NCBI RefSeq assembly: GCF_900129215.1
Contig: NZ_FQUQ01000002.1
Span: forward strand, 868,001-932,000
DNA: 64,000 nt
Direction of reading: 5' to 3'
Origin: Pedobacter caeni
GTDB taxonomy: Bacteria; Bacteroidota; Bacteroidia; Sphingobacteriales; Sphingobacteriaceae
Positions 35,196-44,431 of the stretch are shown one piece after another; position 1 is the first letter of the stretch; each line of letters starts with the position of its first letter. The notes under the pieces are model-generated. The model saw only the letters and a program-made list of their open reading frames with translations. It was not told where the DNA came from and searched no databases. The translations under genes were made by a program, and so were the position numbers.

Positions 35196-37283
35196 ATGCA
35201 AAGTTTTAGAACAGAGTTAGAAAATCCTGTTGTTGAAAAGGATATTATTGATCTGGAGAAAAAGATCAGGGACTTCCGTGAAGGGAAAATCCATGAGGAG
35301 AAATTTAGAAGCCTGCGCTTAGCCCGTGGTGTTTACGGACAAAGACAGCCTGGCGTACAAATGGTACGTATTAAATTGCCTTTTGGAAAAGTAACCTTTA
35401 AACAACTCTTACGTATTGCTGATGTTTCTGATGAGTATGGAAGTGGAAATTTACACTTAACCACCAGGCAGGACATTCAGATTCATTACGTGAGTTTAGA
35501 CAGGACTCCGCAACTATGGCAGGAGCTGGAACGCGACGATGTGACCATTCGTGAGGCCTGTGGTAACACGGTGAGAAATGTAACCTCTTCGCCTGATTCG
35601 GGAATTAACCCCAATGAACTGTTTGATGTTTCTCCATATGCCCACGCTTTCTTTACTTACTTCCTGAGGAATCCGATTTGTCAGGAGATGGGTAGAAAGA
35701 TCAAGTTTTCTTTCTCCTCCGATGAAAAGGATACGGCATACAGCTATATTCATGATCTCGGTTTTATCCCTAAAATAAACGAAAAAGGAGAACGCGGTTT
35801 TAAAGTGATGCTTGGTGGTGGTCTGGGTGCACAACCTTTTCTGGCCAGCTTTGTACATGATTTCCTTCCGGAAGATCAGATCATTCCTTATGCAGAGTCT
35901 GTGTTAAGGGTGTTTGACCGCTATGGAGAACGTACCAACCGTAACAAAGCCCGCCTGAAATATCTGGTTCAGAAGCTAGGCCTGGAAGAATTGTTGAGAC
36001 TGATCGACGAAGAAAGAATTGCCAATAAATCTAAATCCTATCCTATCGACAGGGATACTGTTCCTTTGCCGGAACCTCCGGCATTGCTGGACTATCCTCA
36101 CCTTGATATTGTTGATACCCTGGAATACCAACACTGGCGCGCAACCAATGTGGTGGAGCAAAAGCAAAAAGGTTTTTATGGTGTGTATGTTAAAGTCCCT
36201 GTGGGAGATATCAAAACGGATCGTGCGCGTAAACTGGTGGAAGGAATATCCCCTTATGTTGCCGATGAGATCCGCATCACTCAAAATCAGGGCTTATTAT
36301 TGAAATTTGTTAGAGAAGGTGCTTTACCTTCATTATATTTAGAACTGAAAGCATTGGATTTTGCGACTCCGGGATTTGACAGTATCGGAGATGTGACGAC
36401 CTGCCCGGGAACAGATACCTGTAACCTTGGTATTTCCAATAGCATGTCGCTCTCTGTAGCATTGGAAGAAGTGATCTATGAAGAATTCCCGGAACTGATC
36501 TATGATAAAGAAATCAAAATCAAGATCAGTGGTTGTATGAATTCCTGCGGTCAGCATGGCCTTGCGCATATTGGATTTCATGGAAGTTCGGTAAAAGCCA
36601 ACGGAAAAGTGGTGCCTGCAGTACAGGTAATGCTGGGTGGTGGTACTGTTGGTGATGGAATTGGAAGAGTGGCGGAAAGAGTAATTAAAGCCCCTTCAAA
36701 ACGTGCAACATCGGTATTGAGAACGATCTTAAATGATTTCAGTGCAAATGGGGAGGGCAGCGAAAGTTTCCACCAGTATTACGACAGACAGGGGAAAGAT
36801 TATTTTTACCAGTTGCTTAAACCACTGGCCGATCTGACCAATCTGAAAGATGAAGAATATGTAGACTGGGGGCATGAAGAAACCTTTAATACCGCTATCG
36901 GCGTTGGAGAGTGTGCCGGAGTAGTGATCGACCTCGTGGCGACCCTATTGCTCGAAGCAGGTGAAAAACTGGAATGGGCAAAAGCTTCTTATGCCGCCGG
37001 AGCATGGGCTGATGCGATTTACCATACCTATGCCGTTTTTGTAAACAGCGCTAAAGCCTTGTTACTGGATAAAGGAATAAACAGCAGTACGCAAATTGGC
37101 GTGATCCGCGAGTTTGATACAAACTATGTAGAAACAGGCGAGGTTAAACTGCAAAGTACCTTTAATGAACTGGTTCTGCAGATCAACAAAAACGAACCTT
37201 CAGAAGAATTTGCTACGGCTTATTTAAATGAAGTGAATAACTTTTATAATCAGATTACTGCAAAAAGAGAGGAGAAAATCTAA
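35196..37283 (+). CDS. Ferredoxin-type sulfite (or nitrite) reductase with C-terminal HEPN-like domain
   Basis: A 695-residue siroheme/Fe-S enzyme. The duplicated ferrodoxin-like half-domains are present, and the [4Fe-4S]-siroheme cysteines are at C403-x5-C409 (TCPGTDTC) and C447-x3-C451 (SGCMNSCGQ). Location ahead of SUMT, cysH, cysD and cysN points to sulfite reduction to sulfide. Residues about 575-690 (EKLEWAKASYAAGAWADAIYH, then FVNSAKALLLDKGI) form an added helical domain that looks HEPN-like, unlike standard CysI or NirA of about 550 residues. The HEPN RNase motif is not evident. The stop overlaps the next start (TAATG). Confidence 0.88.
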   Translation: MQSFRTELENPVVEKDIIDLEKKIRDFREGKIHEEKFRSLRLARGVYGQRQPGVQMVRIKLPFGKVTFKQLLRIADVSDEYGSGNLHLTTRQDIQIHYVSLDRTPQLWQELERDDVTIREACGNTVRNVTSSPDSGINPNELFDVSPYAHAFFTYFLRNPICQEMGRKIKFSFSSDEKDTAYSYIHDLGFIPKINEKGERGFKVMLGGGLGAQPFLASFVHDFLPEDQIIPYAESVLRVFDRYGERTNRNKARLKYLVQKLGLEELLRLIDEERIANKSKSYPIDRDTVPLPEPPALLDYPHLDIVDTLEYQHWRATNVVEQKQKGFYGVYVKVPVGDIKTDRARKLVEGISPYVADEIRITQNQGLLLKFVREGALPSLYLELKALDFATPGFDSIGDVTTCPGTDTCNLGISNSMSLSVALEEVIYEEFPELIYDKEIKIKISGCMNSCGQHGLAHIGFHGSSVKANGKVVPAVQVMLGGGTVGDGIGRVAERVIKAPSKRATSVLRTILNDFSANGEGSESFHQYYDRQGKDYFYQLLKPLADLTNLKDEEYVDWGHEETFNTAIGVGECAGVVIDLVATLLLEAGEKLEWAKASYAAGAWADAIYHTYAVFVNSAKALLLDKGINSSTQIGVIREFDTNYVETGEVKLQSTFNELVLQINKNEPSEEFATAYLNEVNNFYNQITAKREEKI

Positions 37284-38071
37284 TGAGCACTCAAAATATA
37301 AATCATAAAGAACCCAGGATTACCCTGGTAGGTGCCGGACCTGGTGATCCTGAATTGATCACTATGAGAGGGGCAAATGCCTTGAAATCTGCAGATGTCG
37401 TATTGTACGATGCCTTAGTGAATGAAGGCATATTGGATTATGCAAGCCCCGATGCCATCAAGGTTTATGTAGGAAAGCGCTCCGGAGAACATTCTTATGC
37501 TCAGGATGCGATCAATAAACTAATGGTAGATTACGCACTCAATTACGGGCATGTGGTACGCCTGAAAGGTGGCGATCCTTTTGTCTTTGGCAGGGGATAT
37601 GAAGAACTGGATTTCGCAGCTGGTTACAGCATTCCGGTAACTGTTGTTCCGGGTTTATCGAGCTCGATCTCTGTACCAGGCTTACAACAAATTCCGGTTA
37701 CACATAGAGGATTAAGTGAAAGCTTCTGGGTGGTAACAGGAACCACAACCTCAGGAAAGATCTCCAATGACCTTTATGAAGCCGCCAGATCTAAAGCAAC
37801 AGTCGTTGTGTTGATGGGCCTGGGCAAGCTGAAAGAGATTGTGAAGCTTTTCCAAAACGAAGGGAAAGGGCAGCTACCGGTTGCGGCGATTCAAAGCGGC
37901 TCCACAGAAAATGAGAAACTTGCCATTGGCATTGTAGATACGATTGTGGAAGTAGTGGAAGAAAAAGGAATTGAAGCACCTGCTTTACTTGTGTTTGGCG
38001 AGGTAGTTTCCTTACATCCCTCTTTCCTGCCGATCAGGGAATTTTTCAACGCGCTTAAAGAGGAGCAATAG
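37283..38071 (+). CDS. cobA: Uroporphyrinogen-III C-methyltransferase (SUMT)
   Basis: A 262-residue SUMT. Motifs: ITLVGAGPGDPELITMRGA (SAM-binding loop 1), VLYDALVNEGIL, VRLKGGDPFVFGRGYEEL, VVPGLSSSISVPGLQQIPVTHRG. It methylates uroporphyrinogen III twice to precorrin-2, the first step to siroheme, the cofactor of the upstream reductase. The start codon overlaps the reductase stop by one base, and the next gene starts 5 bp after its stop. Confidence 0.93.
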   Translation: MSTQNINHKEPRITLVGAGPGDPELITMRGANALKSADVVLYDALVNEGILDYASPDAIKVYVGKRSGEHSYAQDAINKLMVDYALNYGHVVRLKGGDPFVFGRGYEELDFAAGYSIPVTVVPGLSSSISVPGLQQIPVTHRGLSESFWVVTGTTTSGKISNDLYEAARSKATVVVLMGLGKLKEIVKLFQNEGKGQLPVAAIQSGSTENEKLAIGIVDTIVEVVEEKGIEAPALLVFGEVVSLHPSFLPIREFFNALKEEQ

Positions 38072-38076
38072 ACCAT

Positions 38077-39546
38077 ATGGAAGGCAACCAATTATTTCCT
38101 GTCTTCATCAAGTTGAATACGATACATACGTTGCTGATTGGTGCAGGACCGGTGGGACTGGAGAAATTGTTGGCCATATTAGCGAATAGTCCGGAGGCGA
38201 AGGTAACGGTCATTGCCCTGGAGATTCTGCCTGAACTGGAAGAACTGGCCAAAGGTTACGAAAAGGTAAGCTTGGTGCAAAGGGAGTTTAGCCCGGCGGA
38301 TCTGGACGATGCAGACCTGGTGGTTGCGGCAACAAACAATGAAGCCCTCAATCAGCAAATCCGGGTAGAAGCAGACCAGCGCAACCTGTTGGTGAACTTT
38401 GCGGATAAACCTGAGCTTTGCAATTTTTACCTGGGCTCCATCGTAAAAAAGGGAGACCTTAAGATTGCGATCTCTACCAACGGGAAATCACCAACCATTG
38501 CAAAGCGGTTAAAAGAGGTGCTGAACGATAATTTGCCGGAAGAATTGAATGATACGCTGCAGCACATGCAGGCATTGAGAAATACTTTAAACGGGAACTT
38601 TACATCGAAAGTTAAAAAGCTGAACGAGGTAACTGCCATCCTGCTGAAAGAAAGTAAGGAAGATAAGGTGAAGAAAAACTTTAAATGGTTGATCTGGACC
38701 TCTATCGTCTTTTCTTTTGGAATTGTGATTACCGCTTTCTGGCATAAGGAACCTGAATTTCAGGCTTACATCACTCAGCTGAACCCGATGTTTTACTGGT
38801 TCCTGATTGGTGGATTTATCTTTGCCATGATCGATGGTGCCATTGGGATGTCGTATGGGGTAACCTCTACTTCTTTCTCTCTGGCGATGGGTGTTCCACC
38901 CGCATCGGCGAGCATGGGGGTGCATTTATCGGAAATATTAAGTAACGGGATCGCCGGATGGATGCATTACCGTTTTGGAAATGTGAACTGGAAGCTGTTC
39001 CGGATCTTATTGATTCCGGGAATTGTGGGTGCGGTAACAGGTGCATACCTATTGTCTTCCCTGGAGCATTACAGTCATTATACCAAACCTCTGGTGTCTT
39101 TGTATACCTTGATTCTTGGAGGGGTGATTTTGTCGAAAGCCTTTAAGGTAAACCGTAAACACAAAGATCCTAAAGGAAAAATAAAAAAGATCTCTTTATT
39201 GGGATTGTTTGGTGGATTTATTGATGCTGTTGGCGGCGGCGGATGGGGATCCATCGTATTGTCGAGCTTAATTGCAGGAGGAAGAAACCCAAGGTTCTCT
39301 TTGGGAACGGTGAAAATTACCCGTTTCTTCATTGCATTGATGAGCTCGCTGACCTTTATCACGATGTTAAATGGTGCCCATTGGGAAGCTGTTGCCGGTT
39401 TAGTGATTGGAAGTGCTTTGGCTTCCCCGATTGCAGCAAGGGTTTCCAATAAGATCTCCGTGAAGACGATCATGGTGTCGGTAGGCGTGCTGGTGGTATT
39501 GGTCAGCCTTCGCAGCATTGTCAATTTTATCCTTAAACTAGTATAG
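38077..39546 (+). CDS. Fusion of siroheme synthase (precorrin-2 dehydrogenase) with a TSUP transporter
   Basis: A 489-residue two-part protein. Residues 1-200 match precorrin-2 dehydrogenase/ferrochelatase of the CysG N-terminal type: NAD-binding HTLLIGAGPVGLEKLLAIL, DLVVAATNNEALNQQI, NFADKPELCNFYLGSIVKKGDLKIAISTNGKSPTIAKRLKE. Residues about 225-489 form a TauE/SafE (TSUP) membrane domain with eight or so TM segments and the paired GGxxDAVGGGGWG motif (GGFIDAVGGGGWGSIV). One chain thus makes siroheme on the cytoplasmic side and exports or imports a sulfur anion. Intact frame throughout, so not an annotation join. Confidence 0.88.
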   Translation: MEGNQLFPVFIKLNTIHTLLIGAGPVGLEKLLAILANSPEAKVTVIALEILPELEELAKGYEKVSLVQREFSPADLDDADLVVAATNNEALNQQIRVEADQRNLLVNFADKPELCNFYLGSIVKKGDLKIAISTNGKSPTIAKRLKEVLNDNLPEELNDTLQHMQALRNTLNGNFTSKVKKLNEVTAILLKESKEDKVKKNFKWLIWTSIVFSFGIVITAFWHKEPEFQAYITQLNPMFYWFLIGGFIFAMIDGAIGMSYGVTSTSFSLAMGVPPASASMGVHLSEILSNGIAGWMHYRFGNVNWKLFRILLIPGIVGAVTGAYLLSSLEHYSHYTKPLVSLYTLILGGVILSKAFKVNRKHKDPKGKIKKISLLGLFGGFIDAVGGGGWGSIVLSSLIAGGRNPRFSLGTVKITRFFIALMSSLTFITMLNGAHWEAVAGLVIGSALASPIAARVSNKISVKTIMVSVGVLVVLVSLRSIVNFILKLV

Positions 39547-39548
39547 TC

Positions 39549-40253
39549 ATGAAAGTAGATTTAGCAGAAATAGCAGCACAAATAAAAGATAAAGATCCTG
39601 TGGAAGCGCTGAGGTATTTTGCCATCACTTATCCTGGAAAAATTGTGTTTTCCACCAGTTTCGGATGGGAGGATCAGGTGATCACACATATGATCTTTTC
39701 CAATGATATTCCCATCGAAGTGTTTACCCTGGAAACAGGCAGGCTCTTCCCGGAAACTTATTATGTATGGAACCGGACACTGGAGAATTATAAAAAGCCA
39801 ATCCTGGCCTATCATCCTCAGGCAGAAGCCTTGCAGGAGATGGTGAATGCGAAAGGACCAAGCAGCTTCTATGAAAGCGTGGAAAACAGAAAAGAATGTT
39901 GTCATATCCGTAAACTGGAACCTCTGAAAAGGGCGTTGGCAGGTAAAGATTGCTGGATTACAGGAATCCGTTCAGAGCAATCCCTGAACAGACATGATAT
40001 GGCGAATATAGAATGGGATGCACAAAATGACTTGTTAAAATTCCATCCCATCTTCTTCTGGTCGCTGGAAGAGATCAAAGCCTACATTAAAAAACACAAC
40101 ATTGTATACAATACCTTGCACGATAAAGGATTTCCGAGCATAGGATGTGCCCCTTGTACGAGAGCAGTACGGGAAGGCGAAGATTTCAGAGCCGGCCGCT
40201 GGTGGTGGGAAGATCAATCAAAGAAAGAATGTGGTTTACATGCCACTTCGTAA
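39549..40253 (+). CDS. cysH: Phosphoadenylyl/adenylyl-sulfate reductase CysH
   Basis: A 234-residue reductase. The APS-type [4Fe-4S] cysteine pairs are present: Cys117-Cys118 (KECCHIRK) and Cys200-x2-Cys203 (GCAPCTRAV), plus the C-terminal catalytic Cys228 in ECGLH. Phosphate-binding FSTSFGWEDQV near residue 34 is typical. The cluster cysteines and the absence of a CysC kinase in the operon point to APS, not PAPS, as substrate. It starts 2 bp after the fusion gene stop. Confidence 0.93.
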   Translation: MKVDLAEIAAQIKDKDPVEALRYFAITYPGKIVFSTSFGWEDQVITHMIFSNDIPIEVFTLETGRLFPETYYVWNRTLENYKKPILAYHPQAEALQEMVNAKGPSSFYESVENRKECCHIRKLEPLKRALAGKDCWITGIRSEQSLNRHDMANIEWDAQNDLLKFHPIFFWSLEEIKAYIKKHNIVYNTLHDKGFPSIGCAPCTRAVREGEDFRAGRWWWEDQSKKECGLHATS

Positions 40254-40263
40254 TTAAAAGAAA

Positions 40264-41169
40264 ATGAGTAAGTATAATTTAGATTATTTAGACGAACTGG
40301 AGGCCGAGGCGATTCACATTTTACGTGAAGTAGCAGGGCAATTTGAAAAACCAGCATTGTTGTTCTCCGGAGGTAAAGATTCTATCACCCTGGTGAGGCT
40401 TGCTGAAAAAGCATTCCGTCCGGGAAAGTTTCCTTTTCCACTGGTACACATTGATACCGGACATAACTTTGAAGAGACGATCGCCTACCGCGATAAAATG
40501 GTGGAACGGTTGGGAGAGAAACTCATCATCGGTCATGTTCAGGAATCTATTGACCAGGGCAAAGTGGTAGAGCAGACGGGGAAAAATGCCAGCAGAAATG
40601 CGTTGCAAACGGTAACCCTTCTGGATACCATTGAAAAACACGGTTTTGACGCCTGTATTGGTGGAGCGAGAAGAGACGAAGAAAAAGCAAGGGCGAAAGA
40701 AAGAATCTTCTCAGTAAGGGATGAATTCGGACAATGGGATCCTAAACGTCAGCGCCCGGAGCTTTGGAATATCTATAACGGTAAGATCCATAAAGGAGAA
40801 AACGTAAGGGTATTCCCGATCAGCAACTGGACCGAACTTGATGTATGGAACTATGTGAAAAGAGAAAACATAGACCTTCCTTCTATCTATTTCGCCCATT
40901 ACAGAGATTGTATCACTAGAAACGGACAACTGATGGCAGCCTCCCCATTCCTGAATATGGATGAAGAGGATATCGTTGAAAATAAAAAAGTTCGTTTCCG
41001 TACAGTAGGAGATATGAGCTGTACTGCCGCAGTGGAATCTGAAGCAGACGAAATAGGAGATATCATTGCCGAAATCAGTGCATCAAAAATTAGTGAACGT
41101 GGAGCCCGCATGGACGATAAAGTATCCGAAGCTGCTATGGAAGACCGCAAAAAAGGAGGGTATTTTTAA
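40264..41169 (+). CDS. cysD: Sulfate adenylyltransferase subunit CysD
   Basis: A 301-residue ATP pyrophosphatase-fold subunit: PP-loop LLFSGGKDSITLVRLA near residue 37, then HIDTGHNFEETI, and the CysD-specific GGARRDEEKARAKERIFS and PISNWTELDVWNY stretches. With CysN it makes APS from ATP and sulfate. The final TAA overlaps the ATG of cysN by one base. Confidence 0.95.
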   Translation: MSKYNLDYLDELEAEAIHILREVAGQFEKPALLFSGGKDSITLVRLAEKAFRPGKFPFPLVHIDTGHNFEETIAYRDKMVERLGEKLIIGHVQESIDQGKVVEQTGKNASRNALQTVTLLDTIEKHGFDACIGGARRDEEKARAKERIFSVRDEFGQWDPKRQRPELWNIYNGKIHKGENVRVFPISNWTELDVWNYVKRENIDLPSIYFAHYRDCITRNGQLMAASPFLNMDEEDIVENKKVRFRTVGDMSCTAAVESEADEIGDIIAEISASKISERGARMDDKVSEAAMEDRKKGGYF

Positions 41170-42422
41170 TGAATTTATTGAAATTTTTTACAGCAGGAAG
41201 TGTGGATGACGGAAAGAGCACACTTATCGGAAGACTGCTTTACGATACAGATTCCATCTTAGCCGATCAACTGGAGGCCTTACAGCAATCCAACCGTAAG
41301 AACGACGACGGTACGATTGACCTGGCCATCCTTACTGATGGTTTAAGAGCGGAAAGAGAACAAGGGATCACGATTGATGTGGCTTATAAATATTTCCAAA
41401 CCGATAAGCGTAAGTTTATCATTGCAGATACCCCAGGTCATATTCAGTATACCCGTAACATGGTAACCGGTGCTTCTACTGCCAAATTGGCGATCATCTT
41501 AATCGATGCCAGAAACGGAGTCGTAGAACAAACCATCAGGCATTCTTACCTTGTTTCTTTACTCGGTATCGAACATGTGGTGGTTGCCCTGAATAAAATG
41601 GACATGGTAGATTACAGTGAGACCGTTTTTAATGCCATCACCGAAAAATATAAAACACTTGCCGATGAGCTTAAGCTGAAGGAAGTGACCTTTATTCCGG
41701 TGAGTGCCTTAAAAGGAGACAATATCGTTCATGAATCCAAACATATGGAATGGTATCAGGGACGTAGTTTATTACATTTTCTGGAAACGGTTGATGTAGA
41801 AGATAAGCAAAGTTATAACCTTGCCAGAATGCCTGTTCAATGGGTAGTAAGGCCGCAAACTGACGAGCTTCACGATTACAGAGGTTATGCGGGAAGAGTG
41901 CTTAGCGGTTCTTTTAAAGTTAATGACAGGGTAACTGTGTTACCATCAGGAAGCAGTTCTGTCATTGAACGGATTGAAATCTTTGACCAGAGACCGGAAG
42001 AAGTACATGCCGGACAATCTGTTACCCTTCATTTGAAAGATAATGTAGACATCAGCAGGGGTGATGTGTTGGTAAATGCAGACCATTTGCCACAGAACTC
42101 AAAATTGATTGAAGCAGATGTTTGCTGGATGGATGCGCGTCCTTTGGATGAAAGCATTACATACCTGCTGCAGCACAATAGCAAGGTAACGAAAGCAAAG
42201 ATCAATGAGATCGTTTATAAAGTCGATATCAATACTTTGGAGAAGGAAAATGCAGTTGATTTTAAGCTCAATGATATAGGTCGGGTGGTGATTAAGACTG
42301 CTGATGAGTTGGCTTTTGACCTTTATACCGATAATAAAGCGAATGGTGCAGCAATTTTGATTGACAGCAGGACTAATTTGACCGTTGCAGCATTGATGTT
42401 CAGGGCGGTTGCAGATTATTAA
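41169..42422 (+). CDS. cysN: Sulfate adenylyltransferase GTPase subunit CysN
   Basis: A 417-residue elongation-factor-like GTPase. G1 AGSVDDGKSTLIGRLLYD around Lys16, G3 DTPGHIQYTRNM, G4 NKMD. EF-Tu-type beta-barrel domains follow. It drives APS formation with CysD. There is no C-terminal APS kinase (CysC) fusion, consistent with direct APS reduction by CysH. Last gene of the operon, followed by hairpin element E1. Confidence 0.95.
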   Translation: MNLLKFFTAGSVDDGKSTLIGRLLYDTDSILADQLEALQQSNRKNDDGTIDLAILTDGLRAEREQGITIDVAYKYFQTDKRKFIIADTPGHIQYTRNMVTGASTAKLAIILIDARNGVVEQTIRHSYLVSLLGIEHVVVALNKMDMVDYSETVFNAITEKYKTLADELKLKEVTFIPVSALKGDNIVHESKHMEWYQGRSLLHFLETVDVEDKQSYNLARMPVQWVVRPQTDELHDYRGYAGRVLSGSFKVNDRVTVLPSGSSSVIERIEIFDQRPEEVHAGQSVTLHLKDNVDISRGDVLVNADHLPQNSKLIEADVCWMDARPLDESITYLLQHNSKVTKAKINEIVYKVDINTLEKENAVDFKLNDIGRVVIKTADELAFDLYTDNKANGAAILIDSRTNLTVAALMFRAVADY

Positions 42423-42445
42423 GGGATTTTATGGTTAGACATTGC

Positions 42446-42530
42446 AGGCTATTATTAGAAGTGACTATTCTATTGTTGGAAATGTTGGTCTTTTATTAGA
42501 AATCCTGACCTGTTATTAGAAATTTTACTT
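42446..42530 (+). repeat. Degenerate short repeats after cysN
   Basis: Three or four imperfect copies of a 20-23 bp unit containing TATTAGAA(A/G)T and often TGAC (starts near 42446, 42470, 42492 and 42513). They lie between the cysN stop and hairpin element E1. No function is evident. Confidence 0.5.
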
Positions 42531-42623
42531 AAAAAAAGAAGCATTACTAATCAAAGGCTGGAATCTTTTACGCTGAAGGAGCGTAAATCTTCCTATGCCT
42601 TTTCTTAGAACGCTTCTTTTTTT
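42531..42623 (+). other. 93-nt nested hairpin element E1
   Basis: Four nested stems: AAAAAAAGAAGC (42531-42542) with GCTTCTTTTTTT (42612-42623), AAAGGC (42553-42558) with GCCTTT (42597-42602), GGAA (42560-42563) with TTCC (42590-42593), and TTTACGCT (42567-42574) with AGCGTAAA (42580-42587) closed by loop GAAGG. It lies between the convergent cysN and DJ-1 genes and may terminate both. The reverse complement of 44844-44936 aligns to it without gaps over 56 nt with 41 identities. Confidence 0.75.
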
Positions 42624-42632
42624 ATGGGATGA

Positions 42633-43349
42633 TTACTCCATGAAAGACATATCGCCGTTCCTGTTATAGACCATAATTTTTCCAATCTGATCAGCTAATT
42701 CTTTTCCGTTGATGCGTTCTATCAGGTGGAGAGATCCGTCTAATCCTGAGGTGATTCCTGCTGCGGTGATTACTTTGCCATCTTCCACAAAGCGGACCTT
42801 TTCAACGATTTCTATTTTTGTGTTTTTTCTAAGCTCGTCTAGTTCCAGGTAATGGGTTGTGGCTTTCTTTCCATCCAGGACTCCGGCATTTGACAATAGT
42901 AAAGCGCCAGTACAAACAGACATGGTTATTTTTGTTTTTTCATTTTGTTTGTTGATCCATTTAAAAAGTTCAGGCTGGTTGTTGACGGTATTGCTGATTA
43001 CCTGGGGCGCTGCGCCAGGAACAATCAGGATGTCAGCCTGAGGTGCATTTTCAAATGAATAAGTAGATTGCATCATTACCGTCCCACCTTCTGAAGGCGT
43101 AAGATGTTTGCTGGATGCTGATACCGTATATAGTTTATAAGTGGGGTCCATTACATTCGCTTTTGTGAAGACATCTATGGGGCCATTTAAGTCCATTGCT
43201 TCTACCTGATCGTAGATCAGAAAAGCAACATTGATGGTCTTTTTTGCTTTTTTCATCTCTACCAGAGGAGCCGTCGGACTTTGTGCCTGACTGGCTATAG
43301 TGGATCCGACAATTGAGGCGATGGTTACAAGTGTTTTTACTGATTTCAT
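42633..43349 (-). CDS. Exported DJ-1/PfpI family protein
   Basis: A 238-residue protein. I chose the ATG at 43349, giving a signal peptide (MKSVKTLVTIASIVGSTIASQAQ), since the longer reading starts at TTG. The DJ-1/PfpI domain shows INVAFLIYDQVEAMDLNGPIDVF, the nucleophile elbow SVCTGALLLSNAG with the reactive Cys, and KATTHY. It resembles the sensor domain of the GlxA-type regulator upstream, suggesting related ligands. Family members include isocyanide hydratases and glyoxalases; the reaction is unknown. Export of such a domain is unusual. Confidence 0.82.
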   Translation of the reverse strand: MKSVKTLVTIASIVGSTIASQAQSPTAPLVEMKKAKKTINVAFLIYDQVEAMDLNGPIDVFTKANVMDPTYKLYTVSASSKHLTPSEGGTVMMQSTYSFENAPQADILIVPGAAPQVISNTVNNQPELFKWINKQNEKTKITMSVCTGALLLSNAGVLDGKKATTHYLELDELRKNTKIEIVEKVRFVEDGKVITAAGITSGLDGSLHLIERINGKELADQIGKIMVYNRNGDMSFME

Positions 43350-43450
43350 GTTTTTAATTGTTATATAAATTATTAGACAATACAAGGGTAATACAATGGT
43401 TAAAAACCATCGTTTTGGCTATTCAAAGCCCATTATGCTGAACTTAAGGT

Positions 43451-44431
43451 TTAAGTAGCACCAAATAGATTCCGGTAATAGGAAGGGCTGGTATCCAGGT
43501 GGCGTAAAAAGGCTCTCCTCATCGTATCAGCACTGCCAAATCCACACTTCCCGGCAATCTCTTCCAGAGACAGTCCTGTTTCCTCCAGAAACCTCCGGCC
43601 TGATTCTACACGTAGTTTTTCGATGTATCGTGCAGGAGTAAATCCGGTTTCCAGGCGGAATACCCTGGCGAAATTCCTTGGACTCATGGCGAGCCTGCCG
43701 GATAGGCCTTCTACATTCAGATCTTCTCTGAGGTGATCAGCAATCCATAATTGCAGATCTCTGATGGGCTTTTTGCTGGAGAGCTGCTGACTCAGCAGGT
43801 TGCTGAACTGTGACTGGTTGCCTGGCCTACGGAGATAGAGTACCAGATACCGTGCGATTGTTAAGGCCACCTCAGGCCCCTGATCCTCTTCTACTAATGC
43901 CAGTGCGAGATCGATTCCTGCTGATGCTCCTGCGGAAGTATAGATATTTCCATCCTTAACAAAGATCGGATCAGCATTGACATTGATCTCCTCATAGGAA
44001 TTGTGCAATTCCTGACAATTCATCCAATGTGTTGTTGCCCGTCTGTTCCTTAGCAAACCAGCTTCGGCTAAAACAAATGCACCTATACATACAGAACCTA
44101 CTCTCCGGATTTCAGGTGCATGCAACCTTATCCATTCTACCAATTTCGGATAACGTTTCCACTCTCTGTGACTTGGGAATCCTGCAATTAGCAAAGTGTC
44201 AATTTTTTGACTGACCTGATAGATGCTACTCTTACTTCGGATGACGATGCCACTTCTTGTGCTGATCTCCAGATCTTCTGTAGCCGATACCGTAAGCACT
44301 TCATATTCTATCTCTCTATTTATTTCCGGAGGTAAAAAATGATTCGCTCCGGTAAACACGTCTGCCGGACCTATAATGTCAAGTGTTAAGGCATCAGGCA
44401 TCGCCACAATAACAATTAATCGCTTCTCCAT
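43451..44431 (-). CDS. GlxA-type transcriptional regulator (DJ-1/PfpI sensor plus AraC HTH)
   Basis: A 326-residue regulator. The N-terminal DJ-1/PfpI-like domain (residues 1-190) carries VIVAMPDALTLDIIGPADVF, SVCIGAFVLAEAGLL and RATTHW. The AraC-type HTH pair is at residues about 220-326 (LSGRLAMSPRNFARVFRLETGFTPARYIEKLR, then IAGKCGFGSADTMRRAFLRHLDTSP). It lies 102 bp upstream of the DJ-1 gene on the same strand and probably controls it. The gene order suggests one sensed and one processed ligand of the same class. Confidence 0.88.
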   Translation of the reverse strand: MEKRLIVIVAMPDALTLDIIGPADVFTGANHFLPPEINREIEYEVLTVSATEDLEISTRSGIVIRSKSSIYQVSQKIDTLLIAGFPSHREWKRYPKLVEWIRLHAPEIRRVGSVCIGAFVLAEAGLLRNRRATTHWMNCQELHNSYEEINVNADPIFVKDGNIYTSAGASAGIDLALALVEEDQGPEVALTIARYLVLYLRRPGNQSQFSNLLSQQLSSKKPIRDLQLWIADHLREDLNVEGLSGRLAMSPRNFARVFRLETGFTPARYIEKLRVESGRRFLEETGLSLEEIAGKCGFGSADTMRRAFLRHLDTSPSYYRNLFGAT

